From the NCBI GenBank assembly GCA_002013415.1, contig MAEX01000014.1:62001-126000 (forward strand): a DNA stretch of 64,000 nt, written 5' to 3'. This stretch comes from Mycobacterium sp. D16Q14. Lineage in GTDB: Bacteria > Actinomycetota > Actinomycetes > Mycobacteriales > Mycobacteriaceae. This document shows positions 36,999 through 47,100 of this stretch, one piece after another; within the stretch, counting starts at the first letter, position 1; every line of letters begins with the position of its first letter. The translations under genes and the position numbers were made by a program. Under the pieces are notes generated by a model. The model searched no databases, was not told the origin of the DNA, and saw nothing but the letters and a program-made list of their open reading frames with translations.

Positions 36999-37693
36999 GT
37001 GAGCAACACCGGTAACAGTGACGTCTGGCTGGTCATCCCCGCCTATAACGAGGGGCCAGTCATCGCCGACGTCATCGCAGCGGCACTCGGCACGTTCCCC
37101 AACATCGTCTGTGTGGACGACGGCAGCGCGGACCGCACGGCCGCGCTGGCGCACGGCGCCGGGGCGCATCTAGTCCGGCATCCGGTCAATCTGGGGCAGG
37201 GTGCCGCGATACAAACCGGTGTCGAATACGCCCGCGCGCAGCCCGGTGCTCACATCTTCGTCACCTTCGACGCCGACGGCCAGCATCAGGTCAAGGACGT
37301 GGTTGCCATGGTGGACAGGCTGCGACTCGAACCGCTCGACATCATCGTCGGCACACGTTTCGGGGCGGGGTCCGCACCCAGCCATGTTCCCCTGATCAAG
37401 CGCATCGTACTGAAAACCGTTGTGCTGCTGAGCCCCCGCACCCGCCGCCTCAACCTGACCGACGCCCACAACGGGCTGCGTGTGTTCAACCGCACCGTCG
37501 CCACCGGACTCAACATCACGATGAACGGCATGGGCCACGCCAGCGAGTTCATCGCGATGATCGCTGAAAACCATTGGCGGGTAGCCGAACAGCCCGTCGA
37601 TATCCTGTACACCGAGTACTCGATGGCCAAAGGCCAGTCGCTGATCAACGGAGTCAACATCATGTTCGACACCGCGTTCCGCCGGAGGTTGCC

Positions 37694-37697
<4 letters not shown>
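36999..37697 (+). CDS. ppgS: Polyprenyl-phosphate sugar synthase, GT2 family (Rv3631-like)
   Basis: The 232-residue glycosyltransferase has the GT-A core VIPAYNEGPVIADVI near the N-terminus, CVDDGSADRT, and the metal-binding DxD in TFDADGQHQ (about residues 88-96). It lacks membrane anchors. Order and length match M. tuberculosis Rv3631 (PpgS), which makes polyprenyl-phospho-N-acetylgalactosamine, the donor for galactosamine on arabinogalactan, with help from the small membrane protein Rv3632. GTG 36999 is chosen over a TTG nine bases upstream. It overlaps the next gene by 4 bases. Confidence 0.85.
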
Positions 37698-38965
<1,268 letters not shown>

Positions 38966-39055
38966 TTATTCGCATAGCTCACGGCATTCGGCCCCACCCT
39001 ACCGACCGTGCCTGATGTTCTTCGCGCGAGCGTTCATCGCTAGTCTCGGGCCCTG

Positions 39056-40828
39056 ATGCCTTTCGCCAGAACCAACCGCGTTGCCCTGGCCGCCGCGGCT
39101 CTCCTCGTGGTGCACCTTGTGGTTCGCGGCGTGCTGGCTTTCGGGGGCGACTTCTATTGGGACGATCTGATCCTGGTTGGCCGCGCGGGCACACAGGGCT
39201 TGTTCGCCCCGTCGTACCTGTTCGATGACCACGATGGGCATGTCATGCCCGCGGCCTTCTTACTGGCGGGCATCATCACCAAACTCGCACCATTGAATTG
39301 GTTCGGGCCCGCGCTGAGCCTGGTGATTCTGCAGGCATTGGCATCCCTGGCATTGCTGCGGGCGCTGTGGGTGATTCTGGGCTGGCGGCCAGTGCTGCTC
39401 GTTCCACTCACGTTCGCCCTGTTCACGCCGCTGGCGATACCCGGCTTTACCTGGTGGGCCGCAGCGCTGAACTCCCTGCCGATGCTGACCGCGATGTGTT
39501 GGTTCGTGGCCGACGCGGTGCTGCTGGATCGCAGCGGAAACCGCCGGTACGCCGTGACGGCCATGGGCGCCTTCCTCGGCGGGCTGTTGTTCTTCGAGAA
39601 ATCGGTGGTCATTCCGTTCGTCGCGTTCGCGGTGGTGACGCTGTTGGCCCATCTGCGCGGCGACGGGTGGTCGGCACTGACACGGACCTGGCGACGCGGC
39701 GCGATGCTCTGGATTCCGGCCGGGGCGCTCACTGCGGCGTGGATCGCCCTGTATCTGGTAGTGGTGGACCAGAAGCGATGGAGCACCGACCTGTCTATGA
39801 CATGGTCGCTGCTACAACGCTCCTTCACGCACGGGGTGCTCCCCGGGTTGGTGGGTGGACCGTGGCGCTGGGACCGCTGGGTACCCAGCTCACCGTGGGC
39901 CGAACCGTCGTCGTCGGTCATCTGGCTGGGAGCGCTCGCGCTGGGTGCGACGGTTGTACTGACGTGTTCTCGTAAACAGCGACTCGCACCGGTCTGGCTG
40001 ACGCTGCTGGGTTACCTGGTCGCCAGCGAGGTGCCGATCTATCTCATGCGCTCATCTGCTTTCACGGCGCTGCTGCTTGCACAAACCTTGCGATACCTGC
40101 CGGATCTGGTGGTGGTCGCGACGCTGCTGGCCGCGGTGGGGCTCACCGCCCCGAACCGACTGGGCAGCGGCTACCTGGACAACTCTGTCCGACGCACCGC
40201 GGTGGTCGCGTTCGCATTGGCATTGTTCGTGGCAAGCAGCTTGATCTCGACGGCCAGCTATCTGCGCACCTGGCGCAATAATCCAGCCTCGCCCTACATC
40301 GCTACCGTGAAGGAATCCCTGGCGGCGGTCGCGGGCGGGCCCGCGGTCCTTGACCAGGAAGTCGACCCACTGGTGCTTCAGAATGTGGTGCGGCCGGAGA
40401 ACCTGTTAAGTCATATGTTCGCGCTGGTCCGTCCCCGGCCAGAGATCGGTTCCACCACAACGCAGTTACGCATGCTAGACCGCTACGGCCACCTGCTGGA
40501 CGCCCAGGTGACGTGGGTGCGCGCCCTGACCGAGGGGCCGGTCCCAGGATGCGGTTACCTGGTGCAGTCCATCCAGACCATGCCACTGACCGGGCCGCTG
40601 CTTCCCGCGGACTGGATCGTCGAGCTGAACTACCTCGCCAACACCGAGGGCGCGGTGTGGGCATCGTTCACCAACGGGCCCAGGGTCAAGGTTCCGGTTC
40701 GCCCCGGGCTCAACCGAGTGTTCATCAGACTCCCAGGTTCGGGGAATTCGCTTACCCTGCAGCCGATTACTCAGTCGCTGTCGCTGTGCGTCGCCGTCGG
40801 GCCGGTGGGAGCGCTCGCGCCCCGGTAG
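39056..40828 (+). CDS. Large integral membrane protein (Rv3635-like)
   Basis: The 590-residue protein has about 11-12 hydrophobic segments in the first 410 residues and a soluble C-terminal domain of about 170 residues that ends in beta-rich sequence. The first external loop has FGGDFYWDDLILVGR with adjacent acidic residues, which recalls GT-C glycosyltransferases that use polyprenyl-linked donors. Its place after galE-like corresponds to Rv3635. I infer an envelope-sugar role from context only. Confidence 0.8.
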   Translation: MPFARTNRVALAAAALLVVHLVVRGVLAFGGDFYWDDLILVGRAGTQGLFAPSYLFDDHDGHVMPAAFLLAGIITKLAPLNWFGPALSLVILQALASLALLRALWVILGWRPVLLVPLTFALFTPLAIPGFTWWAAALNSLPMLTAMCWFVADAVLLDRSGNRRYAVTAMGAFLGGLLFFEKSVVIPFVAFAVVTLLAHLRGDGWSALTRTWRRGAMLWIPAGALTAAWIALYLVVVDQKRWSTDLSMTWSLLQRSFTHGVLPGLVGGPWRWDRWVPSSPWAEPSSSVIWLGALALGATVVLTCSRKQRLAPVWLTLLGYLVASEVPIYLMRSSAFTALLLAQTLRYLPDLVVVATLLAAVGLTAPNRLGSGYLDNSVRRTAVVAFALALFVASSLISTASYLRTWRNNPASPYIATVKESLAAVAGGPAVLDQEVDPLVLQNVVRPENLLSHMFALVRPRPEIGSTTTQLRMLDRYGHLLDAQVTWVRALTEGPVPGCGYLVQSIQTMPLTGPLLPADWIVELNYLANTEGAVWASFTNGPRVKVPVRPGLNRVFIRLPGSGNSLTLQPITQSLSLCVAVGPVGALAPR

Positions 40829-40838
40829 ATTGGGCGCC

Positions 40839-42485
40839 ATGCTCGGAGAACTGGCTTTCACCTGGACGGGACGACTTTCTGCCCCTTTCCTTGAAAAGCT
40901 GCTCGACCTGCCCGAACCCGTCACCACGGAGGTGCAGGCACGTCGGGGCATCAAGGTAACGATGCCCGACGGCGTCAAGCTCGCTACCGACCACTTCCGG
41001 CCGCCCGGGCAAGATCCGCTACCCGCCGTCATCTTCCGCACGCCATACGGCAGGCACGGCGCTATCAGCCAGATGTGGGCAACGCTGTTGGCACGTCAGG
41101 GATTTCAGGTTATCCTGCAGGACACTCGCGGCCAGTTCGGTTCCGAGGGCAAGTTCGACGCCTTTCGGCAGGAGCGTGCGGACGGCTTGGCCACGGCGGC
41201 CTGGGTCCGGAAGCAACCCTGGTGCGACGGCACACTCGCGACCGCCGGTCCGTCGTATCTCGGGCACACTCAATGGGCGGTGGCACCGTACCTCGAGCCA
41301 CCCTTGGCGGCCATGTGCCCGGCGATCACCACCAGTAATTTTACCGAGCTCTTCTACCCGAGCGGGGCCTTCAATCTGCACAACTTGCTGAGCTGGTCAG
41401 CCTCGATCGGCACGCACGACGGCTCCCAGATCAAGCGCCTGCTGCAGACGCGCGCCCTTGAGAAACAGGTACGGCGCGCCATGGATCACCTGCCCCTGGG
41501 CAACGCCGACAACGTCGCCATTGGCAAACCAGAACCGTTCTGGCGCACCGTGACCGACCATACCGACGACGACTACTGGGACGAGATCGATCACACCCCA
41601 CGGCTCGCGCAACTCAACACACCGGTAAGCATGGTGACCGGATGGTGGGACCTGCTCCTGGTGGGTCAGCTGCGCGACTACGACGAGTTGCAGAAGGCCG
41701 ACTGCCCACGGCGGATCACCATTGGCCCATGGGACCACATGAAGTCACTCAAGGCGGTGGTCTCCGACAGCTTCTCGTGGCTGGCCGCTCATCTGCGGGG
41801 CGACGCCTCCTCGACCCATCGCTCTCCGGTTCGGGTCTACCTGCAGAAGGCCGGCCAATGGCTCGACTTCGATCACTGGCCACCCAAGAAGTCAAACCCC
41901 ACCCCGCTGTATCTGCAGGCCGATAACGTACTGGATTGGCATGCACCACAGAGTGATAACTCCACCGACACGTTTACCTACGATCCGGCGGATCCCACTC
42001 CAGTTGCAGGCGGGCCGCTGCTGGACACGAGATCCTCCGGCCAGCGAGACAACTTCGCGACCGAGAAGCGTTCCGATGTACTGGTGTACACCAGTGGTCC
42101 GCTGACGAGCGACCTGGACCTCATCGGCCCCGTCTCGGCATCCATTTACGCGACCACGGACAGCGGCCAGGGCGATCTGTTCGTCCGACTCTGCGATGTC
42201 GACCGAAAGGGAGTGTCCCGCAATGTTTCCGATGGCATCGTACGGTTCAACGGCACGACGGGTTCGCCGGTCGACGTGACTATGCATCCCACCGGCTACC
42301 GTTTCACGCGCGGCCACCGGCTGCGAGTACAGGTCAGCGGGGGCGCGTTTCCGAACCACGCCCGCAACACCGGTTCCGGTGAACCGCTGGCGACCGCCAG
42401 CCGCATCGTCCCGATCCGCTTCGAGATCCACCACGACGAGGAACGCCCCTCTTCCATCACGATTCCCGTGATGGAAGCTTCATGA
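40839..42485 (+). CDS. CocE/NonD-family hydrolase
   Basis: The 548-residue serine hydrolase is of the X-Pro dipeptidyl-peptidase/CocE type. TMPDGVKLATDHFRP and QDTRGQFGSEGKFD open the alpha/beta domain, and the nucleophile elbow is GPSYLGHTQ (about residues 135-143). GPWDHMKS with its His lies near residue 300, and the C-terminal jelly-roll has FVRLCDVDRKG and HRLRVQVSGGAFPNHARN. Members cleave esters or amides with broad specificity; the substrate is unknown. ATG 40839 lies 8 bases after the upstream stop codon. Confidence 0.9.
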   Translation: MLGELAFTWTGRLSAPFLEKLLDLPEPVTTEVQARRGIKVTMPDGVKLATDHFRPPGQDPLPAVIFRTPYGRHGAISQMWATLLARQGFQVILQDTRGQFGSEGKFDAFRQERADGLATAAWVRKQPWCDGTLATAGPSYLGHTQWAVAPYLEPPLAAMCPAITTSNFTELFYPSGAFNLHNLLSWSASIGTHDGSQIKRLLQTRALEKQVRRAMDHLPLGNADNVAIGKPEPFWRTVTDHTDDDYWDEIDHTPRLAQLNTPVSMVTGWWDLLLVGQLRDYDELQKADCPRRITIGPWDHMKSLKAVVSDSFSWLAAHLRGDASSTHRSPVRVYLQKAGQWLDFDHWPPKKSNPTPLYLQADNVLDWHAPQSDNSTDTFTYDPADPTPVAGGPLLDTRSSGQRDNFATEKRSDVLVYTSGPLTSDLDLIGPVSASIYATTDSGQGDLFVRLCDVDRKGVSRNVSDGIVRFNGTTGSPVDVTMHPTGYRFTRGHRLRVQVSGGAFPNHARNTGSGEPLATASRIVPIRFEIHHDEERPSSITIPVMEAS

Positions 42486-43045
42486 TCATGAAACACCTTT
42501 GCACCCTTGGACTTATCGGGATACTTCTCACTGCGTGTGGAGGCAATGGGGCTTCAGAAAGTCGGCCAACCCTCATCCACGTCGGCCCCAGCGGCGGCGG
42601 CGCTGAAACCAAAGTGGTTACGGCAGAAGAAGGTAAGCCCGGCACTCTCGGACAGCAGGTGCGCGACGGCGACCTCGCGTTTGTCATCACACGGGTAAAC
42701 GATGCCGGAACGGTCGGCGACCAGACGAATCCGGCCCTGCAGGCGACGGCAACCGGCACCTTCGTCGTCGTTCACGTCGAGGTCCTAAACCTCGGACAGA
42801 CAACGCACTCCTTCCTCGGGGACGAACAGAAACTCAAGGACGCAGCGGGCAAGGAGTACACCCCCGATAGCATGGCAAACATCTTGGCGCGCAACGCCGA
42901 ACAACTCGAGCCCGGCGCAGAGCTCGGGCCCGGTACGCAGAAGCGGTCGGTGCTCGTCTATGACGTCCCGGCCGGCACCGTGCCCAGGGAGATCGACCTA
43001 CATATCGACTACAAGTCCAAGGGCGCCAAGGTCCTGCTCGGCTAA
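42482..43045 (+). CDS. DUF4352-type lipoprotein
   Basis: The 187-residue protein has a short signal peptide with lipobox LLTAC (about residues 15-19). A low-complexity Gly/Ala/Thr linker is followed by an immunoglobulin-like DUF4352 domain, recognisable from DLAFVITRVNDAGTVG, FVVVHVEVLNLG and RSVLVYDVPAGTVPREIDLHI. These are secreted or surface proteins of unknown role. The start overlaps the hydrolase stop by 4 bases (ATGA). A second ATG two codons later is equally possible. Its stop overlaps the convergent TetR gene. Confidence 0.8.
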   Translation: MIMKHLCTLGLIGILLTACGGNGASESRPTLIHVGPSGGGAETKVVTAEEGKPGTLGQQVRDGDLAFVITRVNDAGTVGDQTNPALQATATGTFVVVHVEVLNLGQTTHSFLGDEQKLKDAAGKEYTPDSMANILARNAEQLEPGAELGPGTQKRSVLVYDVPAGTVPREIDLHIDYKSKGAKVLLG

Positions 43046-43680
43046 TCGGCGGGCGGGAAGAGCGCATACGCGATCTGCGAGGCGACCGCCCTGGGGGCGG
43101 CATCGTCACGTGAATCAGCAAGCGCCCCAACGGACCACAGCGAGACAAATCCGTGCACCAAGGACCAGGCCGCGCGGGCCGCGGTGACCTTGTCGGCCGA
43201 AGTCTGCCGCGATGTCAGTGTCGCGATCCCGGCATCCAAGGCGGCGCCGGCACGGCCTCGCACCGCGGCGAGTCGCGCATCGGTGGAATCCAGTAACGCG
43301 GGTTCGAACATCACCGAGTAGTGGCCGGGATGGACCAGGGCGAAGTCCACGTAGGCCAGGGCAGCGGCACGAAAGTCAGGGTACGCGCCGTCGAGGGCCT
43401 CGGCGAGTTTGGTGAATCCGTCGGCAGCCAAGGCGGTGAACAGACCGCGGCGATCGCCGAAATGGTGTGCCGGCGCGGCGTGCGAGACACCCGCTTTACG
43501 AGGCAGTTCCCGCAGTGACAGCTCGGTGGCGCCGCACCTGGCCACCATATCGGCCGCGCTGGCCAGTATCACTGCCCGCAGTGCGTGAGGGGGAGTGCTG
43601 CAGGTGGTGATGTTTCCGGCCAATGTGTATGCCGCGACCCAGCGGTCCAACCCGCTGTCCACTCCCCTGGGCTGGCGCAC
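43042..43680 (-). CDS. TetR-family regulator with TetR_C_33-like domain, start uncertain
   Basis: The protein has up to 212 residues. The helix-turn-helix is AADMVARCGATELSLRELPRKAGVSHAA then PAHHFGDRRGLFTALA. A helical C-terminal domain has PDFRAAALAYVDFALVHPGHYSVMF, as in regulators of the WHG/TetR_C_33 type. The first 20 residues are poorly protein-like, and a TTG at 43623 is another possible start. The neighbouring CPBP protease gene lies upstream on the same strand. Confidence 0.8.
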   Translation of the reverse strand: MRQPRGVDSGLDRWVAAYTLAGNITTCSTPPHALRAVILASAADMVARCGATELSLRELPRKAGVSHAAPAHHFGDRRGLFTALAADGFTKLAEALDGAYPDFRAAALAYVDFALVHPGHYSVMFEPALLDSTDARLAAVRGRAGAALDAGIATLTSRQTSADKVTAARAAWSLVHGFVSLWSVGALADSRDDAAPRAVASQIAYALFPPAD

Positions 43681-43728
43681 CGGTGAACAGCTGCTATTTC
43701 TCGCAGCGACCGGGATCGTCGTATCGGG

Positions 43729-44475
43729 CTAGATCAGGTGCCAGACCAGAACCGCGGCCAGCACTCCCATCCCGTTGAGTGACCAGTGCAACGCAATGGG
43801 CGCCAAGAGGCTGCCACTGCGGCGCCGCAACCAGGTGAAGACGAAACCCGCGAAGGCAGTGGCGACCACCGCCCCGGCGACACCGGCGATCTGCGCCCAC
43901 AGGCCCACCCCGAGCAGCCTCGTCAGGCCGACGTTGCCGGTCGTCAGACCTAAGGAAGTAGCGATGTGCCAAAAGCCGAACAGCAGAGACCCGGCGGCTG
44001 CGACTCCCCGGAAGCCCCAGGCTCGGGCCATCGTCCCGTGCAGAACTCCCCGGAAGGCGAGCTCCTCGGGAATCACGGTCTGCAGCGGGATCAGGACGAA
44101 AGAGGCCAGTAGCGCGCCCGAAACGGTCGTCGCGTAGCTGCTGTTGAGGAACATCGGCCGGGTAATCGGCAGCAAGAGACCTATGCCAATCACCGCTCCA
44201 ACGATGACGACCGCGACAGCCGCGTACTTGGCGCCGGAACGCCAGTGATCGCGGCCCAACCCCAACTCGGCCCAGGAGTGGCCCCGGTAGCGGATCAGAG
44301 CCAGCAGCCCAATCGCGGCAATCGGGACCACGACGAAGTTGGCCCAGGGCGTGGTGAAGTGCGCGATCAGATTGGTGGCGACGAGAACAGCGACCACGAC
44401 GGCAATGTCGATGTAGGTGCGCACGTCCCGCAATCCATGCAGGGGCGCAGCAGCAGCCGAGGTCTGAGTAGGCAC
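43729..44475 (-). CDS. CPBP-family intramembrane metalloprotease
   Basis: The 248-residue protein has eight hydrophobic segments. The three conserved motifs of the CPBP/Rce1-like group are present: EExxxR in PEELAFRGVLHG (about residues 139-150), FGFWHIATSL (about 168) and HWSLN (about 230). Bacterial members are linked to bacteriocin self-immunity or to processing of membrane proteins; no substrate is suggested here. The GTG start is divergent from a GAP-family gene, and the two start codons are 153 bases apart. Another minus-strand frame in the same region is only Arg/Ser-rich noise. Confidence 0.87.
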   Translation of the reverse strand: MPTQTSAAAAPLHGLRDVRTYIDIAVVVAVLVATNLIAHFTTPWANFVVVPIAAIGLLALIRYRGHSWAELGLGRDHWRSGAKYAAVAVVIVGAVIGIGLLLPITRPMFLNSSYATTVSGALLASFVLIPLQTVIPEELAFRGVLHGTMARAWGFRGVAAAGSLLFGFWHIATSLGLTTGNVGLTRLLGVGLWAQIAGVAGAVVATAFAGFVFTWLRRRSGSLLAPIALHWSLNGMGVLAAVLVWHLI

Positions 44476-44628
44476 CCGGTCCAGAGTACCGGCGGTCTCG
44501 TTGACCCAGGTCAGAGTGTGATCCAGTCGTGGCTATCGCCCCGCACCTCGGTGTGGGGCCGATTGTGGCAGTGCCCACAACGCTGCGTTAACCGGAACAC
44601 GATCCACCCTCACGTAAGTTCTGGAATC

Positions 44629-45321
44629 GTGCTCACCCTGTTGCTGGCATTCGCGGGATTCGCCTGTCTGGACGCCCTCAACGTGCTCAACATCGGTATT
44701 GCCACCACCATCGTCTACGTGACCCGGCTGGAACGCCGATCGGCATTTCCCGGCGGCCTCAGCTTCGTCACCGGATTGTTTGTCGCACTATTCACCTTTG
44801 GACTGGCGACCGTGCTCGGGGTGCGCTCGTTGACCGACGTGGCCGGTGGTTCGGACATCACCCCGTCTACCCGGTATTGGGCCCAACTGGTCATCGGCAT
44901 TCTGTTGATCGCAGTTGCGGCGTTGACCTGGTTCACCGAGCCGGTGACGCCGCCGTGGATTCGCACTATTGCGCGCCGCCATCCGTGGCTTCTCGCACTC
45001 GTGGGGCTTGCGCTGGGTTATGCGGAGGCTCCCACATCTGTTCCGTACCTGAGCGCACTGGCGATGCTCGCCTCACGTCACCCGCTGCCGTCGATGTGGC
45101 CGCTGCTGCTGGTGGGCTACGGGTTGGTCGCCATTCTCCCGAGTCTGCTGATTCTCGTGCTGTCGACGCGACGATCTCCCGGCGCGCGGCGTGCGCAGCG
45201 CGCGCTGGTGCGGACGGTGACGCGATACGGCCCCACCGCGATTCGAGTGATTTTCCTGGGCTTGGGGGGCGTCCTGATCGCCAGTGCGCTGGTGCATCAC
45301 GGCGCACTGGGGCTCCGCTGA
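44629..45321 (+). CDS. GAP-family membrane protein (Sap/Gap lipid-addressing type)
   Basis: The 230-residue protein has six hydrophobic segments and the LysE-like topology of the mycobacterial GAP/Sap family. Characteristic parts are FAGFACLDALNVLNIGIATTI at the start and ALGYAEAPTSVPYLSALAML around residues 125-145. Family members Gap and Sap help glycopeptidolipid or sulfolipid-1 reach the cell surface. No GPL or sulfolipid genes are in this window, so the cargo is unknown. GTG 44629 is the family-like start; the frame is open much further upstream but overlaps the divergent CPBP gene. Confidence 0.85.
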   Translation: MLTLLLAFAGFACLDALNVLNIGIATTIVYVTRLERRSAFPGGLSFVTGLFVALFTFGLATVLGVRSLTDVAGGSDITPSTRYWAQLVIGILLIAVAALTWFTEPVTPPWIRTIARRHPWLLALVGLALGYAEAPTSVPYLSALAMLASRHPLPSMWPLLLVGYGLVAILPSLLILVLSTRRSPGARRAQRALVRTVTRYGPTAIRVIFLGLGGVLIASALVHHGALGLR

Positions 45322-45345
45322 GCGGCGAAGAGTTCATACAAAAAT

Positions 45346-45400
45346 CGGCTGGTCATTCCCTGTGCTCAACCCCACGATGAGCACAGGGAATGACCAGCCG
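45346..45400. terminator. Perfect 23-base-pair inverted repeat downstream of the GAP gene
   Basis: The arm 45346-45368 is exactly complementary to 45378-45400, with a 9-base loop. It lies 25 bases after the GAP stop. There is no T-run after either arm. It is either a strong mycobacterial (L-shaped) terminator or a small mobile/repetitive palindrome. Confidence 0.7.
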
Positions 45401-45441
45401 ACAGCGGTCGGCCTTGGTTAGCCGAACGAACACTCGGGACA

Positions 45442-45454
45442 TTACTGTCAGTAA
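45442..45454. promoter_or_regulatory. Palindromic operator candidate upstream of EspR-like gene
   Basis: TTACTG-T-CAGTAA is a perfect inverted repeat (6+1+6) about 130 bases before the start codon of the HTH gene. It is the only such site I see nearby. Autoregulation is a guess. Confidence 0.4.
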
Positions 45455-45583
45455 ATAGTCCTTGTCAATCACTTACCCTTCCGATAAGTTGCATATCGCT
45501 CGGACACCCGCAGACGTACGGTGAGCAGCACAGCATGTGCGTGTATCGTTGGACTGCGAAGTGAAAGTATGTGAGGGGGTGCG

Positions 45584-46006
45584 GTGCCGGACTTTTCGCA
45601 GCGCTTGAGCCATCTGTTTGCCACAGTGCATCCGGCCGGGCGCGGACCTTATTCCCTCAACGAGGTGGTCGCCGCACTTGGCGAGCGCGGCGTCGAGGTG
45701 TCTTCGCCCTATCTGTCGCTCCTGCGCAAGGGCGAACGTTCCAACCCGGCGCCCGATATCGTCACGGCACTGGCGGAGTTCTTCCAAGTGAGCCCCGCCT
45801 ACTTCTACGACGCCGACTACGCCGCATCGGTAAATCGCGATTTGGATTGGCTTGTGCAGCTGCGTGACTCAAAGGTCCGCGAAATCGCGCAACGCAGCTA
45901 TGCACTCTCCGAGGACAGTCGGCAGGCGATAGCCGATATGGTCGATCACTTACGCAAAGTCGAGGGCATACCCGACAAGGAAGCCGGAGCCGCCAAGTCT
46001 TCCTGA
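45584..46006 (+). CDS. EspR-like HTH transcriptional regulator
   Basis: The 140-residue XRE-type protein is built like mycobacterial EspR: an N-terminal SQRLSHLFATVHPAGRGPYS, a helix-turn-helix with VSSPYLSLLRKGERSNP (about residues 39-55), and AEFFQVSPAYFYD. A C-terminal dimerising helix follows (WLVQLRDSKVREIAQRSYALS, then IADMVDHLRKVEGI). EspR is a nucleoid-associated regulator of ESX-1 and envelope genes. This is a paralogue or relative, not proven EspR itself. A GTGAGGGGG ribosome-binding site precedes GTG 45584. Its last 61 bases overlap the convergent membrane-protein gene. Confidence 0.85.
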   Translation: MPDFSQRLSHLFATVHPAGRGPYSLNEVVAALGERGVEVSSPYLSLLRKGERSNPAPDIVTALAEFFQVSPAYFYDADYAASVNRDLDWLVQLRDSKVREIAQRSYALSEDSRQAIADMVDHLRKVEGIPDKEAGAAKSS

Positions 46007-47100
46007 TGCTCCCGGTAGGCGTCGGCGATCGCGAGGACCCAGGACCCGTCACTCACGCCTTCTGGCGGACGCAGCCATTCGCAACTAAATCCCGGAACCG
46101 CTTCATCGACGAGCCAATTCGCCACATCCAGCGCCTGTTCGGAGCCGCCTCTTGGCGCCGGGGAGTTGGTTACGAGCGGCACCCGGCGGCTCTGCGCTAG
46201 TAGCGTGAGGCCATCCTGGATATGCGTAATCCATTCGAAGACTAAGTCCGACAAGCGTATTCGCGACTCCACGGGCGGGAAAAGCCCCGGGAACATGCCA
46301 CCGAGAGCGTCACGGAGCGGCCGTAGCCGCCGTAATTCTCGGCGTGCCTGAACACGCAGCATCACCGGCGGCCAAAGAAAGCCCGCGACGATCAAAACCG
46401 CGGCAATACACCCCGGCCACGTCTGCAACCACACTCCAACGGCGCCGCCGATAAAGCCCTCGCCATGGCTCAGCGGGCGCCAGATCCCTCCGCAGAAGCT
46501 CGCGACAACCTGGAACATAGACGCGGCCGCTAACAGTCCCAGACCGACGCCGACGGGAGTTCGATCGGCGTTCCGAGAGCCGACCCACGCGAGCTGCAGG
46601 ACCACTAACATCATGTACGCGCTGCTCACCGCAACAGCGATGACCGCTCCGCGATCAGCCCCGGAATACACGATATTTGCGATCGTCAGCGCATCGCCCG
46701 CCATCCCGATCACCTCACTGTGACGCACGGCGACAACGACGATCGTGAGAGCGATGACTGCTCCCGCAACAGTGACCCACAGCCCACGGCGGATACGCTC
46801 CCGCGACGCGTCGCCCCTGATACCGATGACGAAGACCTGTAAACACGCCGCGATCGTGATGGCTGGCCAACCGACGACGCTGACGGCACGCGCACCAGGT
46901 GGCAGTGCCGCCCACACCCAGTCGGTGTACACCACGAACCAGATCCACACCGACATCCCGAAGGCAGTGACCGCGACGGCAGGGACCGACGTGGGATCAC
47001 GCACAATCCGCCGGATTCGGTACAGCAACACCGGAAGAAAGCAGATGAGCACGGCCACGCGCACAATCTGCATCAGCTCCCACGCCGCCCGGGTAGTCAC
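45946..47100 (-). CDS. Polytopic membrane protein with cytosolic C-terminal domain, copy 2 (MAB_1171c/DUF6545-like)
   Basis: The 384-residue protein has seven hydrophobic segments in the first 230 residues and a soluble C-terminal domain of about 150 residues with RLSDLVFEWITHIQDGL. Its N-terminus VTTRAAWELMQIVRVAVL aligns with the start of the upstream paralogue. This sets the start at GTG 47100, which overlaps the paralogue's stop (GTGA). It resembles the actinobacterial family annotated as MAB_1171c-type putative transporters, usually found with HTH and ImmA-like genes. A seven-helix receptor with a cytosolic effector domain is an alternative reading. Function is unknown. Confidence 0.75.
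   Translation of the reverse strand: MTTRAAWELMQIVRVAVLICFLPVLLYRIRRIVRDPTSVPAVAVTAFGMSVWIWFVVYTDWVWAALPPGARAVSVVGWPAITIAACLQVFVIGIRGDASRERIRRGLWVTVAGAVIALTIVVVAVRHSEVIGMAGDALTIANIVYSGADRGAVIAVAVSSAYMMLVVLQLAWVGSRNADRTPVGVGLGLLAAASMFQVVASFCGGIWRPLSHGEGFIGGAVGVWLQTWPGCIAAVLIVAGFLWPPVMLRVQARRELRRLRPLRDALGGMFPGLFPPVESRIRLSDLVFEWITHIQDGLTLLAQSRRVPLVTNSPAPRGGSEQALDVANWLVDEAVPGFSCEWLRPPEGVSDGSWVLAIADAYREHQEDLAAPASLSGMPSTLRK

Noticed and set aside
43694..44578. 294-codon minus-strand frame overlapping the CPBP gene
   Set aside because: Arg/Ser/Gly-rich, no hydrophobic segments; the alternative frame has all CPBP motifs.
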